Shown in pieces: positions 27,298 through 36,839 of a stretch of 64,000 nt of DNA (positions are counted from its first letter, which is position 1; each line of letters starts with the position of its first letter). Under the pieces are notes generated by a model that saw nothing but the letters and a program-made list of their open reading frames with translations, was not told the origin of the DNA and made no database searches. The position numbers and the translations under genes were made by a program. This stretch comes from Salinispora mooreana (GTDB lineage Bacteria > Actinomycetota > Actinomycetes > Mycobacteriales > Micromonosporaceae): contig NZ_KB900614.1 of assembly GCF_000379065.1 (NCBI RefSeq), forward strand, positions 1,348,854-1,412,853. Reading direction: 5' to 3'.

Positions 27298-29379
27298 GTG
27301 TCAGCGGAGAGGGGGCCCGCGCCGACCGGAGGCCGGGATGAGCGCATCCGACGAGTCCGGCTCCCCGCAGATCCCCGAACGCCCGCCGCGGCGCGCGCAC
27401 TCGTCCGGTCGCTGCTCGCCGAGGCGGACCTGGCGGAGCTGACCAACGAGGCGCTCCTGCTCACCACCGAACTCTCCACCAACGCGGTGGAGCACGCCCG
27501 CACCGAACTGGACCTCGAGGTGGTCGCCGACCGGAGGGGTCTCACCGTCACCGTCTCCGACTTCGCCCGCGGGCCGGTCGAGGAGCTGACCGTCGGCGTT
27601 CGCAACGAGAGCAGCGACATCGCCGACATCGCCGAGCGGGGCCGGGGCCTGCTCCTGGTTGACCACTTCGCCAGCCGGTGGGGCACCACGTACCTGCCCG
27701 CCGGTAAGGGGATCTGGTTCCGGCTCGACCGGCCCGACTCGCTGGATCACCCCGGCCGGTCACCGGTCACCGCGGTGTCAGCCGTGGCGGTGACCGGTGA
27801 CCAAGGCGCCAGCGCGGGCAGCTTCCCGCCGAGCGCCGCGGCGATGAGTGAGCTGATGCAGACCGCACCCGACCCGTACGCGGAGGACTCCCTGCCGGAC
27901 TTCGCGACCAGCCTGTTGACCCGGGTGGCCGAGATGGTCGGCGCGGCCGGCGGCCAGGTCCGGCTGGACCGGGGTGACGGGCAGGGCCCGCAGCTACTGG
28001 CCCGCTACGGCCGACAGCCCCGGGTCGACAATGACCTGGTACGGGTGCCGCTGACCGTACACCGGCCGTACGTCGGCGAGTTGGAGCTGGACGCGGCACC
28101 GTCCGCGTACGCCCAACCGCTGGCGGTGTTGATGGCCGAGCGGCTTTCGCTGCACCTGGAGAACGACCGGCTGCGCCGGGCCGACCTGCGCCGGCAGGCC
28201 TGGCTGACCTTCCTCGCCGAGGCCAGTGAGCTGCTCGCCCAGTCCCTCGACGTCGAGTTGACCATGGCACTCATCCCGCAGCTCGTGGTGCCCCGCCTCG
28301 GGCAGTGGTGCGCGGTGCACACCAGCAATGAGTGGGGGCGGCTGCGCCTGGCGGCGGCCAGCCACGCGGACGAGTCGATGCTGCCCCAACTACACGCCGT
28401 GCTGGCGGAGACCGGGCCGGACTCGATCCAGTCCCGGCTGCGTGAGGCCTCCCGCAACGGCACCCAGCTCCCGCTCGGCGCGCCGACCGAGGGCTTCGCC
28501 GTCCCGCTGATCGCCCGCGGCCAGCGGCTCGGCACCCTCGCTGTTGGCCGGCACCAACGGCATCGGCACGACCCGGACGAAGTCGCCGTACTGGAGGATG
28601 TGGCCCGACGCGCGGCGCTGGCGATCGAGAATGCGCGCATCCACGCCGAGCGCCGCCGGGTCGCCCAGGCGCTCCAGCAGTCGCTGCTGCCGCCCGTGCT
28701 GCCGGTGGTGGAGGGGATCGGCCTCGCCGCGGAGTACGTCCCGACCGGGGACGACGCGGACGTCGGCGGCGATTTCTACGACGTGCTGCCGCTGCCGGAC
28801 GGGCGGTGGTTGGTGGTGATCGGTGACGTCTCCGGTAAGGGAGTGCAGGCGGCCACCCTCACCGGCCTGGTCCGGGACGTCATCCGGACCCTGATCGGGG
28901 ACGGCAAGCCACTGTCGGAGACGCTGATCCGGCTCAACGGGACACTGGTCGAGCGGGGCGGCGGGCGCTACTGCACGCTGGCTCTGGCCGCGGTTGGACC
29001 GGGTGTGGGTAACCACATGGAGGTTAGCCTGTACCTCGCCGGGCACGACCGGCCGGTGCTGCTGACGGCCGCCGGTGCGGCCCGGTTCGTCGGCACCGGC
29101 GGCACCGCGCTCGGGCTACTCGACTCGATCTCCTCGCCGGCCACCGAGCTCACCCTGGGCCCCGGCGAGGCATTGATCTTCTACACCGACGGGGTCACCG
29201 AGCGGCGGCGCGGGCGGGAGCTTTTCGGGGTGGACCGGCTCCGGGAGGCGGCGGCGCCGCTCGCCGGCTACTCGGCGGATGTGGTGGCGGCGCGGCTGCG
29301 CTCGACCGCGCTCGGGTTCTCCACCGAGACGCCCCGGGACGACATCGCGATCCTGGTCCTGCGCAACGACGCCGACTAG
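27298..29379 (+). CDS. HATPase-GAF-SpoIIE (PP2C) signalling phosphatase
   Basis: A 693-residue multidomain regulator. Residues about 15-145 form an RsbW-like ATPase (N box ELSTNAVEHA, then GRGLLLVDHF). A GAF domain covers about 180-450, and a SpoIIE/RsbU PP2C phosphatase about 460-690 (QSLLPPVLP, DVGGDFYDVLPL, VIGDVSGKG, FYTDGVTERR). It combines a kinase and a phosphatase likely to act on STAS proteins such as those nearby at 22.7 and 32.8 kb; which STAS is the partner is unknown. The GTG follows GGAGG by 8 bases. The same frame remains open far upstream only because it shadows the kinase gene. Confidence 0.9.
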   Translation: MSAERGPAPTGGRDERIRRVRLPADPRTPAAARALVRSLLAEADLAELTNEALLLTTELSTNAVEHARTELDLEVVADRRGLTVTVSDFARGPVEELTVGVRNESSDIADIAERGRGLLLVDHFASRWGTTYLPAGKGIWFRLDRPDSLDHPGRSPVTAVSAVAVTGDQGASAGSFPPSAAAMSELMQTAPDPYAEDSLPDFATSLLTRVAEMVGAAGGQVRLDRGDGQGPQLLARYGRQPRVDNDLVRVPLTVHRPYVGELELDAAPSAYAQPLAVLMAERLSLHLENDRLRRADLRRQAWLTFLAEASELLAQSLDVELTMALIPQLVVPRLGQWCAVHTSNEWGRLRLAAASHADESMLPQLHAVLAETGPDSIQSRLREASRNGTQLPLGAPTEGFAVPLIARGQRLGTLAVGRHQRHRHDPDEVAVLEDVARRAALAIENARIHAERRRVAQALQQSLLPPVLPVVEGIGLAAEYVPTGDDADVGGDFYDVLPLPDGRWLVVIGDVSGKGVQAATLTGLVRDVIRTLIGDGKPLSETLIRLNGTLVERGGGRYCTLALAAVGPGVGNHMEVSLYLAGHDRPVLLTAAGAARFVGTGGTALGLLDSISSPATELTLGPGEALIFYTDGVTERRRGRELFGVDRLREAAAPLAGYSADVVAARLRSTALGFSTETPRDDIAILVLRNDAD

Positions 29380-29434
29380 CCGCGGCCCCGCGAGCAGGAG
29401 GGTGGCTGGGCGGCCCGGCCGGTAACGTAACGCC

Positions 29435-31531
29435 GTGACCACCGAGACCCCAGCGCCCGTCGCCACGCGGATGCCGACCGAGCGAACCCACCACGGCGAT
29501 ACCGTCATTGACGAGTACGCCTGGCTCGCCGGCAAGGACGATCCCGCCACGATCGCCTACCTCACCACCGAGAACGCCTACACCGAGGCCCGAACGGCCC
29601 ACCTTGCCGACCTGCGCGAGCAGCTGTTCGAGGAGATCCGCCGGCGGACCCAGGAGACCGACCTGTCGGTGCCCACCCGCAAGGGCGGCCACTGGTACTA
29701 CACCCGCACGGTCGAGGGGCAGCAGTACGGGGTGCAGTGCCGCCGCGTCGTCCACGACGGCGAAACCGACCCGCCGGTCAGCCGGGACGGCGCTCCCCTG
29801 GCCGGCGAGGAGGTGCTGCTAGACGGCAACCTACTCGCCGCGGGGCAGGACTTCTTCGCGCTCGGAGCCTTCGACGTGAGCCCGGACGGGCGTTGGCTCG
29901 CGTACTCGACCGACTTCTCCGGCGACGAGCGGTTCACGCTCCGGGTGAAGGACCTCAGCACCGGGGAGCTGCTGCCCGACGAGGTGCCCGGCACGTTCTA
30001 CGGAACGGCCTGGTCCACCGATGCCTCGATTCTCTTCTATGTCACCGTTGACGACGCGTGGCGGCCGAACCGGGTCTGGCGGCACACGCTGGGCACCCCG
30101 GCCAGCGAGGACGTGGTGGTCTACCAGGAGGACGACGAACGGTTCTGGGTCGGTGTCGAGCTGACCCGCTCGGAGAAGTTCCTCCTCATCGATATTCACA
30201 GCAAGGTGACCAGCGAGGTCCTGGCGATCCCCGCCGGCAACCCGACCGGCACCCCGGTCCCGGTGGCCCCCCGCCGCCAGGGCGTGGAGTACACGGTCGA
30301 GCACCACGGCCACCGGTTCCTGATCCTGCACAACGACGGCGCCGAGGACTTCGCCCTCGCGTACACCTCGGCCGACGCCCCGGGCGACTGGGTGCCGCTC
30401 GTCGCGCACTCCCCCGGCACCCGTCTGGAGGCGGTTGACGCCTTCGAGAACCATCTTGTGGTCACGTTGCGCGCCAACGGGCTGACCGGGCTGCGGGTGT
30501 TGCCGATCGGGGGTGGCGATCCGCACGACATCGACTTCCCCGAACCGCTGTACGCCGTCGGCCTGGACAGCAACCCGGAGTACCACACGAGTCAGCTCCG
30601 ACTCCGCTACACCTCACTGGTCACCCCGGACTCGGTGTACGACTACGACCTGGTCACCCGCCGGATGGTGCAACGCCGGCAGCGGCCGGTGCTGCCCGGG
30701 CCGGACGGCCGCCCGTACGACCCCACCGGCTACGAGCAGCACCGGGACTGGGCGATCGCCGACGACGGCACCCGGGTGCCGATCTCGTTGGTCTGCCGGG
30801 CCGGCACCCCGCGCGACGGCTCCGCGCCGTGCGTCATCTACGGCTACGGCGCCTACGAGGCGAGCATGGACCCCTGGTTCTCGGTCGCCCGGCTCTCCCT
30901 GCTGGACCGGGGTGTCGTCTTCGCCGTGGCACACATCCGCGGCGGCGGCGAGCTGGGCCGGCGCTGGTACGACCAGGGCAAGCTGCTGGCCAAGAAGAAC
31001 ACCTTCACCGACTTCGTGGCCTGTGCGCGGCATCTGGTCAAGGCGGGCTGGACCACGACCGACCGGCTGGTCGCCCGGGGTGCCTCCGCCGGCGGGCTGC
31101 TGATGGGCGCGGTGACCAACCTCGCCCCGGACGCGTTCACCGGGATCGTCGCGCAGGTTCCCTTCGTTGACGCGCTGACCTCGATCCTCGACCCGTCGCT
31201 GCCGTTGACCGTCACCGAGTGGGAGGAGTGGGGCAACCCGTTGGACGACCCCGAGGTGTACGCGTACATGAAGTCGTACACGCCGTACGAGAACGTGCGG
31301 GCCGTGGACTATCCAGCGATCCTCGCGGTGACCAGCCTCAACGACACCCGGGTGCTCTACCACGAGCCGGCGAAGTGGATCGCGCGCCTGCGGGCCACCG
31401 CGCCGCGGGGCGACTACCTGCTCAAGACCGAGATGGGCGCCGGGCACGGCGGGCCGAGCGGTCGGTACGACGCCTGGCGGGAGGAGGCCTTCATCAACGC
31501 CTGGCTGCTCGACCAGCTCGGCCGCGCCTGA
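29435..31531 (+). CDS. ptrB: Oligopeptidase B-type prolyl oligopeptidase family serine peptidase
   Basis: A 698-residue cytoplasmic S9A peptidase. The N-terminal propeller (about 70-400) is followed by an alpha/beta hydrolase domain. The nucleophile is S551 in RGASAGGLL; Asp lies in SLNDTRVLYHEP and His in GAGHGGPSGRYD. IRGGGELGRRWYDQGKL is the family's substrate-pocket block. Such enzymes cleave short peptides after basic residues. It starts at GTG 55 bases after the phosphatase gene and may share its transcript. Prolyl specificity is the alternative. Confidence 0.92.
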   Translation: MTTETPAPVATRMPTERTHHGDTVIDEYAWLAGKDDPATIAYLTTENAYTEARTAHLADLREQLFEEIRRRTQETDLSVPTRKGGHWYYTRTVEGQQYGVQCRRVVHDGETDPPVSRDGAPLAGEEVLLDGNLLAAGQDFFALGAFDVSPDGRWLAYSTDFSGDERFTLRVKDLSTGELLPDEVPGTFYGTAWSTDASILFYVTVDDAWRPNRVWRHTLGTPASEDVVVYQEDDERFWVGVELTRSEKFLLIDIHSKVTSEVLAIPAGNPTGTPVPVAPRRQGVEYTVEHHGHRFLILHNDGAEDFALAYTSADAPGDWVPLVAHSPGTRLEAVDAFENHLVVTLRANGLTGLRVLPIGGGDPHDIDFPEPLYAVGLDSNPEYHTSQLRLRYTSLVTPDSVYDYDLVTRRMVQRRQRPVLPGPDGRPYDPTGYEQHRDWAIADDGTRVPISLVCRAGTPRDGSAPCVIYGYGAYEASMDPWFSVARLSLLDRGVVFAVAHIRGGGELGRRWYDQGKLLAKKNTFTDFVACARHLVKAGWTTTDRLVARGASAGGLLMGAVTNLAPDAFTGIVAQVPFVDALTSILDPSLPLTVTEWEEWGNPLDDPEVYAYMKSYTPYENVRAVDYPAILAVTSLNDTRVLYHEPAKWIARLRATAPRGDYLLKTEMGAGHGGPSGRYDAWREEAFINAWLLDQLGRA

Positions 31532-31551
31532 GGCCGGGCCCGCGCAGGGAG

Positions 31552-32496
31552 CTAGTCGGCGAGCGCAGCGGCCAGCGCGGCCGGCTCCACGTTGCCGCCG
31601 GTCACCACCGCAGCCGTACGCCCGGCGGGTAGCTCGGCGCGGCGGAACAACCGGGCGGCGACCGCCACCGCGGCGCTCGGCTCCACGACGAGCCGAGCGT
31701 CGCGGACCAGCCGGCTCAGCGCCGCCCGAATCTCGTCCTCCGTGACGGTCACGATCCCGTCCAGCCGCTCCAGTAGGTGCGCGAGGGTCAGTGCGGACGG
31801 CGGCAGGCGCAGCCCGTCGGCGCAGGTCCGGTAGGTGCGCTCCTCGCCCCACGACACCACCGACCCGGCCGCCAGCGAGTCCCGGGTGTCGGCGGCCAAC
31901 TCCGGCTCCACCCCGATGACCGCCGCCGCCGGCCGCAGCGCCCGGACCGCGGTCGCGACGCCGGAGGACAGCCCGCCCCCGCCAACCGGCACCAGCACCA
32001 CATCGACATCGGGTAGGTCCGCCACGATCTCCAGACCGATCGTTCCCTGGCCCGCGATGACTCGCCGGTCGTCGAAGGGGGGCACCAGCACCGCGCCGGT
32101 CTCCGTCGCGATCTGCTGCGCCGCCGATGCACGGCGCGGCGGTGGCACCGTCACCACCTCGACGCCGAACGCCCGGATCCGATCGACCTTGGCCGCCGGC
32201 GCCCCCTCGGGTACGACGACCCGGCACGGCACACCGGTGGCGGTAGCCGCGTGCGCCAACGCCAGGCCGTGGTTGCCCGAGGAGTGGGTGACCACTCCGG
32301 CCGACCGCTGCTCCGCCGTGAGCCGGGCCACCGCGTGGGTCGCGCCGCGCAGCTTGAAGGAGCCGACCGGCTGTAGGCTCTCCGCCTTGAGCCACAGCTC
32401 CGCATCCCATGGGGCTCGCATCAGCGGGGTACGGAGGACCTGGCCGGTGATATCGGCGGACGCACTCCAGACGTCGTCAACAGACACAAGCTCCAT
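31552..32496 (-). CDS. Threonine/serine dehydratase-like PLP enzyme
   Basis: A 314-residue fold-type II PLP enzyme. The PLP lysine is in VGSFKLRGA, SSGNHGLALAHAA is the substrate loop and VPVGGGGLSSGVA the phosphate-binding glycine loop. It lacks the C-terminal ACT regulatory domain of biosynthetic threonine deaminase, so a catabolic dehydratase or serine racemase role is more likely. The ATG of MELVSVDDVW is used; the frame extends upstream another 30 codons without support. It converges on ptrB and is divergent from a small membrane protein. Confidence 0.85.
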   Translation of the reverse strand: MELVSVDDVWSASADITGQVLRTPLMRAPWDAELWLKAESLQPVGSFKLRGATHAVARLTAEQRSAGVVTHSSGNHGLALAHAATATGVPCRVVVPEGAPAAKVDRIRAFGVEVVTVPPPRRASAAQQIATETGAVLVPPFDDRRVIAGQGTIGLEIVADLPDVDVVLVPVGGGGLSSGVATAVRALRPAAAVIGVEPELAADTRDSLAAGSVVSWGEERTYRTCADGLRLPPSALTLAHLLERLDGIVTVTEDEIRAALSRLVRDARLVVEPSAAVAVAARLFRRAELPAGRTAAVVTGGNVEPAALAAALAD

Positions 32497-32540
32497 CACC
32501 TGATCCTGCCCGACGGAAATCCCGCCTAGACTTCCGGGGC

Positions 32541-32741
32541 GTGAGCAGCGAACGTCCGGTCGCCAGCGGCGGGGACGATCCGGCAACGGGCGACCGACCC
32601 CGGCCCGGCCTTCGCGTGATCGCCCGGGACCGGCGGGTCTGGTTGATCCTCGGTGTGGTCGCCGCCGTGCTGGTCTGCTGCTGCGCGTCGGCCGCCGGCA
32701 CCCTGTTCGCCCTCGCCGCCGGCCTCTTCACCACCGGGTGA
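32541..32741 (+). CDS. Small single-pass membrane protein
   Basis: A 66-residue protein starting at GTG. The first 30 residues are charged and probably cytoplasmic; one membrane segment (WLILGVVAAVLVCCCASAAG) contains three adjacent cysteines that could be palmitoyl-like or disulfide-forming. No family is recognised. It is divergent from the dehydratase and 93 bases ahead of a STAS gene. Confidence 0.6.
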   Translation: MSSERPVASGGDDPATGDRPRPGLRVIARDRRVWLILGVVAAVLVCCCASAAGTLFALAAGLFTTG

Positions 32742-32781
32742 GCACGAGGTCGGCGAGGGACGGGAATCAACCTCCTGATCT

Positions 32782-32805
32782 GCGTAACACCCCCTGGTGG
32801 GATAC
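32782..32805 (+). promoter_or_regulatory. Candidate stress-sigma (SigB-like) promoter
   Basis: GCGT, 14 bases, then GGATAC: one mismatch from the GNNT-N14-16-GGGTAY pattern used by SigB-group sigma factors in actinobacteria. It lies about 30 bases upstream of the STAS gene start. A match this short can be accidental. Confidence 0.35.
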
Positions 32806-32834
32806 CGTTTTTCTGGTAGCAGGAGGTCCGGCGG

Positions 32835-33185
32835 ATGTCGTTGACGGTGCACACCCAACAGCGTGGCGAGGTCGCCGTCGTGTCGGTCGCCGGCGAGCTG
32901 GATCTGGCGACCGCGCCGCGGTTGCAGGAACACATCACCGACCTGTTGGACCGGGGCCGCAGCCGGCTGGTCTTCGACCTGACGCGGGTCTCGTTCTGCG
33001 ACTCGACCGGGCTGGCCACCTTCATCCACGCGAAGAACTGCTGCGACGAGGCGGGCGGATCCGTACGGCTGGCGGCCCCGCAGCGCGATGTGCTGCGCAT
33101 CCTCGAGGTCTGCGGGCTCTCCGAGGTGCTGCGGACGTACCCGACGGTCGAGCAGGCCGTCAACCCCACCGGGGCGTCCTCGTGA
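32835..33185 (+). CDS. STAS-domain anti-sigma factor antagonist
   Basis: A 116-residue single STAS domain with phosphoacceptor serine in FCDSTGLATFIHA near residue 57. It is an RsbV-type partner-switching protein, paralogous to the one at 22,694. The ATG follows a perfect AGGAGG eight bases upstream. A SigB-like promoter candidate precedes it, which would give a positive feedback on the stress sigma system. It converges on an MFS transporter gene. Confidence 0.9.
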   Translation: MSLTVHTQQRGEVAVVSVAGELDLATAPRLQEHITDLLDRGRSRLVFDLTRVSFCDSTGLATFIHAKNCCDEAGGSVRLAAPQRDVLRILEVCGLSEVLRTYPTVEQAVNPTGASS

Positions 33186-33209
33186 CGCCCCGCGTCGCCG
33201 GCCCGGGCG

Positions 33210-34577
33210 CTATCTCTCGTCCTCGATGTACCGCGGACGGGCGATGACCAGACCCGCACCGGTCTGCACCACAAGCGCCGAGATCAGAAAGCCGACCGGC
33301 ACGTCCCACCCGCCGGTGGCCCCGTAGAGGACGCCGACGAGCAGCGGCCCCAGCGCCGCGATGAGGTAGCCGGTGCTCTGCACGAACGCCGACAGCGCCA
33401 CCGTTCCCTCCGCCGTACGCGCCCGCAGCCCGATGGTCGTGAGGACCAACGAGAAGGCCCCCTGCCCGACGGCCAGCAGGGCCATCCAGAGCAGCGCGCC
33501 CCGGTACGGCGCCAGGGCCAGCCCCAGGTAGGCCACCGTTGACGCAGCGGCCAACGACAGCACCAACGGTCGCAGCGTCCGCAGCCGACCGGCCAGCGTC
33601 GGCATCAGGAGTGCGACCGGCACGCCCAGCGCGGTGACCCCGGCGAGCAGGAGGCCCGCCGTCGCCGGACGGAACCCGGCGTCCCGGTACAGCTGCGCCA
33701 GCCAGCCCATGATCGCGTACCCGCTGAGGGACTGGGTGCCGAAGCACACGGCCATGGCCCAGCCGAGCCGGGTGCGCGCCGGGCGCACCCGAGCGGCGGT
33801 GGCGGTCTCGGTCGGGGCCGATCGCCGCGCAACGGAGCGGGCCCGGCGGGCCAACGGCACCCATGGGAGTACGGCCACCGCGGCCAGCCCGGCCCAGATT
33901 CCGAGCCCGGTCCGCCAGGAGCCGAAGGCCTGCGCGGTCGGCACCGCCGCGGCGGCGGCCACCGTCATGCCCGCGGTCATGGCCGTCGTGTATGCCCCGG
34001 TGGCCAGTCCGGTGCGGTGTGGAAAGTACTGCTTGACCAGCAGGGGCAGGAGGATGTTCGCCACCGCGACCCCGGCCAGCGCCAGCGCGCTGGTGAGGAC
34101 GAAGACCAGCGCGGAGTCGGTGGCCACCCGAAGCACCTGGCCGGCGGCGAGCACCGCCATCGCCACCACCAGCACCCGGGCCGGTGCGACCCGACGGACC
34201 AGCCACGGGGTGATCGCCCCGAGTCCGGCGAACGCGACCGTCGGCAGCGTGGTCACCACGCCGGCCATGGTTCCGGAGAGTCCGAGCCCGGTCCGGACCT
34301 CGTCCAGCAGCGCACCGAGGCTGGTCACCACGATCCGCAGGTTCGCGCCGACCAGAATTATCCCGACCAGTACGAGCGCGGCTCGGCGCGCCACCTGGCG
34401 CTCTCCGGCCAGAGTCGGGTCCACGCCGTCCGGGGAGCCCTTCGTGGCCACGGGGCCCGGAGCGCTCTTTGTGGCCGCGCCCTGCGGTCGTGGCCGGCCG
34501 GCCGCCTCCGGAGGGTTGCTCTCTCGGGGCGGGCGCGGCCCCATCCTGGTGGACGTTGCGGACGGTGGCGGAATCAT
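33210..34577 (-). CDS. MFS transporter, CynX/NimT-like
   Basis: A 455-residue transporter with twelve predicted segments after a 65-residue Pro/Gly-rich cytoplasmic N-terminus. GANLRIVVTSLGALLDEV near the first helix resembles CynX/NimT (cyanate/2-nitroimidazole) transporters. The substrate is unknown. The start is uncertain: the ATG at MIPPPS has only a weak GGGGG upstream. A FadR-type GntR regulator is divergent with a 50-base gap, so it is the likely controller. Confidence 0.85.
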   Translation of the reverse strand: MIPPPSATSTRMGPRPPRESNPPEAAGRPRPQGAATKSAPGPVATKGSPDGVDPTLAGERQVARRAALVLVGIILVGANLRIVVTSLGALLDEVRTGLGLSGTMAGVVTTLPTVAFAGLGAITPWLVRRVAPARVLVVAMAVLAAGQVLRVATDSALVFVLTSALALAGVAVANILLPLLVKQYFPHRTGLATGAYTTAMTAGMTVAAAAAVPTAQAFGSWRTGLGIWAGLAAVAVLPWVPLARRARSVARRSAPTETATAARVRPARTRLGWAMAVCFGTQSLSGYAIMGWLAQLYRDAGFRPATAGLLLAGVTALGVPVALLMPTLAGRLRTLRPLVLSLAAASTVAYLGLALAPYRGALLWMALLAVGQGAFSLVLTTIGLRARTAEGTVALSAFVQSTGYLIAALGPLLVGVLYGATGGWDVPVGFLISALVVQTGAGLVIARPRYIEDER

Positions 34578-34627
34578 GCCCCCGAACCTACAATCATGGG
34601 ATGAATTCTCGGCAGGAGATGTAACCG

Positions 34628-35311
34628 GTGCCACCCGGGGTCGAAGCCACCGCCGTCCCACCGCGGGGTCAACGGGTCCAGGAGACGATCGCCCAGCTCC
34701 GCGACCGGATCCTCGGCGGTGAGTGGCCGGTGGGCAGCCGAATCCCGACCGAGCCGCAACTCGTCGCGGCCCTCGGTGTGGGGCGCAACACCGTTCGCGA
34801 GGCGGTCCGCGCCCTGGCGCACGCGGGAGTGCTGGAGATCCGGCAGGGCTCCGGCACGTACGTGGTGTCGGTTGATGAGCTGGCCCCGGTGGTGGCCCGC
34901 CGACTCACCGACGACCGGATGACCGAGGTGGTCGAGGTTCGGCGCGCCCTCGAGGTGGAGGCCGCCCGACTCGCCGCGCTGCGGCGTACCGCCGAGGACC
35001 TGGCGGCGCTCGCCGACGCGCTCGCCGCCCGGGAGACCGCGTGGCGCAGCGGCCGGGTTGACGAGTTCGTGACAGCCGATGCCATGCTGCACACCATCGT
35101 TGTCGCGGCGGCGCACAACGGGATCCTCGCCGAGTTGCACTCCTCCATCGGCACCGCGATGCGCAGCACGGTCGCTGCGACGTTGGGCGAGACCCTGGCA
35201 CCGGAGCGGTACGTTGACCACTCCCGACTGGTTGATGCCATCCGGGCCGGCGATCCGGAGTGGGCGGTGATCGAAGCAGGTGCCTACCTGACGCCACCGC
35301 CACCGACCTAG
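34628..35311 (+). CDS. GntR/FadR-family transcriptional regulator
   Basis: A 227-residue repressor. The winged helix (about residues 15-80) has IPTEPQLVAALGVGRNTVREAVRAL and the wing IRQGSGTYVV. The C-terminal all-helical FCD domain (about 95-215) holds likely metal/ligand residues in DAMLHTIVVAAAHN and YVDHSRLVDAI. The GTG follows AGGAG. It is divergent from the MFS gene; TCATGGGATGA in the 50-base gap (34,594-34,604) is a small palindrome that could be its operator. Confidence 0.88.
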   Translation: MPPGVEATAVPPRGQRVQETIAQLRDRILGGEWPVGSRIPTEPQLVAALGVGRNTVREAVRALAHAGVLEIRQGSGTYVVSVDELAPVVARRLTDDRMTEVVEVRRALEVEAARLAALRRTAEDLAALADALAARETAWRSGRVDEFVTADAMLHTIVVAAAHNGILAELHSSIGTAMRSTVAATLGETLAPERYVDHSRLVDAIRAGDPEWAVIEAGAYLTPPPPT

Positions 35312-35393
35312 ATCACCCTGAGGCACACCGACGCCCACGGAAATCCCACGGTCGCCGACACTGCTCGTACACATGTTCGATAAGGTCCTGGTC

Positions 35394-35639
35394 ATGGAAC
35401 AGCGAAAGCACTGGTGGAACGGGAAATGGGGGCGCCTGGCCCGACGTGACGTCTTCCTCCGCGTCAACGCCGACCGGTGGCACGTCGAACAGCGTGCCGG
35501 CGGCTCGGAGGGAGTCTCCCAGTTCTACGAGTACAGCAGCGTCGAGGAGGCCGAAGAGACGGTCCGGGCGCTGCTCCACGGCACTGACACGTGGCGTGAA
35601 CTCTCCCCTCGCCCTCCGGGCGGCTGGGGCGGTGTTTAG
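35394..35639 (+). CDS. Hypothetical 81-residue protein
   Basis: A short soluble protein beginning MEQRKHWWNGKWGRLARRD, with aromatic and basic residues in the first half and an acidic helix (SSVEEAEETVRALL) in the second. An AAGG lies eight bases upstream of this ATG; a start seven codons earlier has no such site. No family is recognised. It is upstream of and parallel to the DUF2171 and PP2C genes. Confidence 0.6.
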   Translation: MEQRKHWWNGKWGRLARRDVFLRVNADRWHVEQRAGGSEGVSQFYEYSSVEEAEETVRALLHGTDTWRELSPRPPGGWGGV

Positions 35640-35668
35640 CGCACAGAGCGGCCGGGAACGGCGCCAGC

Positions 35669-36025
35669 ATGAACGAGCAACGTGCCCTCTCTCGGGTCAC
35701 CACCGGGATGCGAGTGGTTGACGTCGCCGGTAGTGAGATCGGCACCGTGGACCTGGTCCAGCGAGACGACCCGAACGCGGTGACCGTGCAGGCACCGGCC
35801 ACCGACCCGGGCAGCAGCCTGAACGAGCTGATCGAGGCCACCGCGGTGGAGGAGCCGGACGTCCCGGCCGACCTGGCGGCCCGGTTGCGTCACTCGGGCT
35901 ACCTGAAGGTCTCCACCAACCGGGTCCGCGCCGGGGCGGTCTACGTACCCGCCGACCAGATCGCAGCCGTCACCGACGCGGTCCGCCTGGAGGTCCCGCT
36001 GGCGGAACTGCCCGCCGAGGAGTAA
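35669..36025 (+). CDS. PRC-barrel/DUF2171-like protein
   Basis: A 118-residue protein with a small beta-barrel-like N-terminal half, MRVVDVAGSEIGTVDLV, and a GYLKVSTNRVRAGAVYVPADQI segment typical of actinobacterial DUF2171/PRC-barrel proteins. Function unknown; some relatives are stress-linked. It lies 30 bases after the previous small gene and 78 before the PP2C gene. Confidence 0.72.
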   Translation: MNEQRALSRVTTGMRVVDVAGSEIGTVDLVQRDDPNAVTVQAPATDPGSSLNELIEATAVEEPDVPADLAARLRHSGYLKVSTNRVRAGAVYVPADQIAAVTDAVRLEVPLAELPAEE

Positions 36026-36103
36026 CCCATCCGACCAAGACTTTCCCAATCCCGCACATCTCTGTAGAGACGAACGGAGGGTGCTCTTGGCAAGCTTGGT
36101 CCC

Positions 36104-36823
36104 ATGACGTTGATCCTCCGTTCGGCCATCCGCAACGACATCGGCCTTGTCCGGAACAACAACGAGGACTCCGCCCTGGCCGGTGAGCGCCTCCTTGCAG
36201 TCGCGGACGGCATGGGCGGCCTGCCCGCCGGGGAGGTGGCGAGCGAGATCGTCATCCGAGTCCTGGACGAGCTGACTCCGCCAACCACCCCCGCTGCGGC
36301 CGCAGACGCGCTCCGCGCCGTGGTCAGCGCCGCCAACCAGCGCATCCACGCCGCGATCGCCGCGGATCCCGCCCGGGAGGGCATGGGGACGACGCTGACC
36401 GCCACCCTGCTCGCCGACGACACGCTGGTGCTGGCCCAGGTCGGTGACTCCCGCTGCTACCTGTTGCGCGACGGGGAACTGAGCCTGATCACCCGGGACG
36501 ACACATTCGTACAGGCGCTGGTGGACCAGGGGGCGATCACCCCCGAACAGGCCCGGCACCACCCCCAGCGGTCGCTGGTGACCCGAGCGGTGCAGGGAGC
36601 CGGCGCCCCACCCGCGATCGGGACCCTGACCGTGACCTCCGGCGACCGGTTGCTGCTGTGCAGCGATGGGCTCTCCGACTACGTCGAGCACGAGGCGATC
36701 GCCGCCACCCTGACCCGGTACGGTGACCGGCAGCTCTGCGGGGAGCAGTTGGTCAAGCTCGCCCACCAGGCCGGCGCCCCGGACAACGTCACCGTCGTGG
36801 TTTCCGACGTCACCACCGCCTGA
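36104..36823 (+). CDS. PP2C-family serine/threonine phosphatase
   Basis: A 239-residue single-domain PPM phosphatase. Metal ligands are in RNNNEDSA and VADGMGGLPAG, with GMGTTLTATLL and VGDSRCYLLRDG following and the final Asp in DNVTVVV. It resembles PstP catalytic domains but lacks the membrane segment, so it is cytoplasmic. Its protein kinase partner is not in this window. A hairpin terminator follows. Confidence 0.92.
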   Translation: MTLILRSAIRNDIGLVRNNNEDSALAGERLLAVADGMGGLPAGEVASEIVIRVLDELTPPTTPAAAADALRAVVSAANQRIHAAIAADPAREGMGTTLTATLLADDTLVLAQVGDSRCYLLRDGELSLITRDDTFVQALVDQGAITPEQARHHPQRSLVTRAVQGAGAPPAIGTLTVTSGDRLLLCSDGLSDYVEHEAIAATLTRYGDRQLCGEQLVKLAHQAGAPDNVTVVVSDVTTA

Positions 36824-36839
36824 GCGGTCAACCGCGGTA

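Noticed and set aside
30614..32410. A 598-codon minus-strand frame across ptrB and the dehydratase
   Set aside because: Composition is Gly/Arg/Ala-rich without motifs; real genes on both strands account for the sequence.
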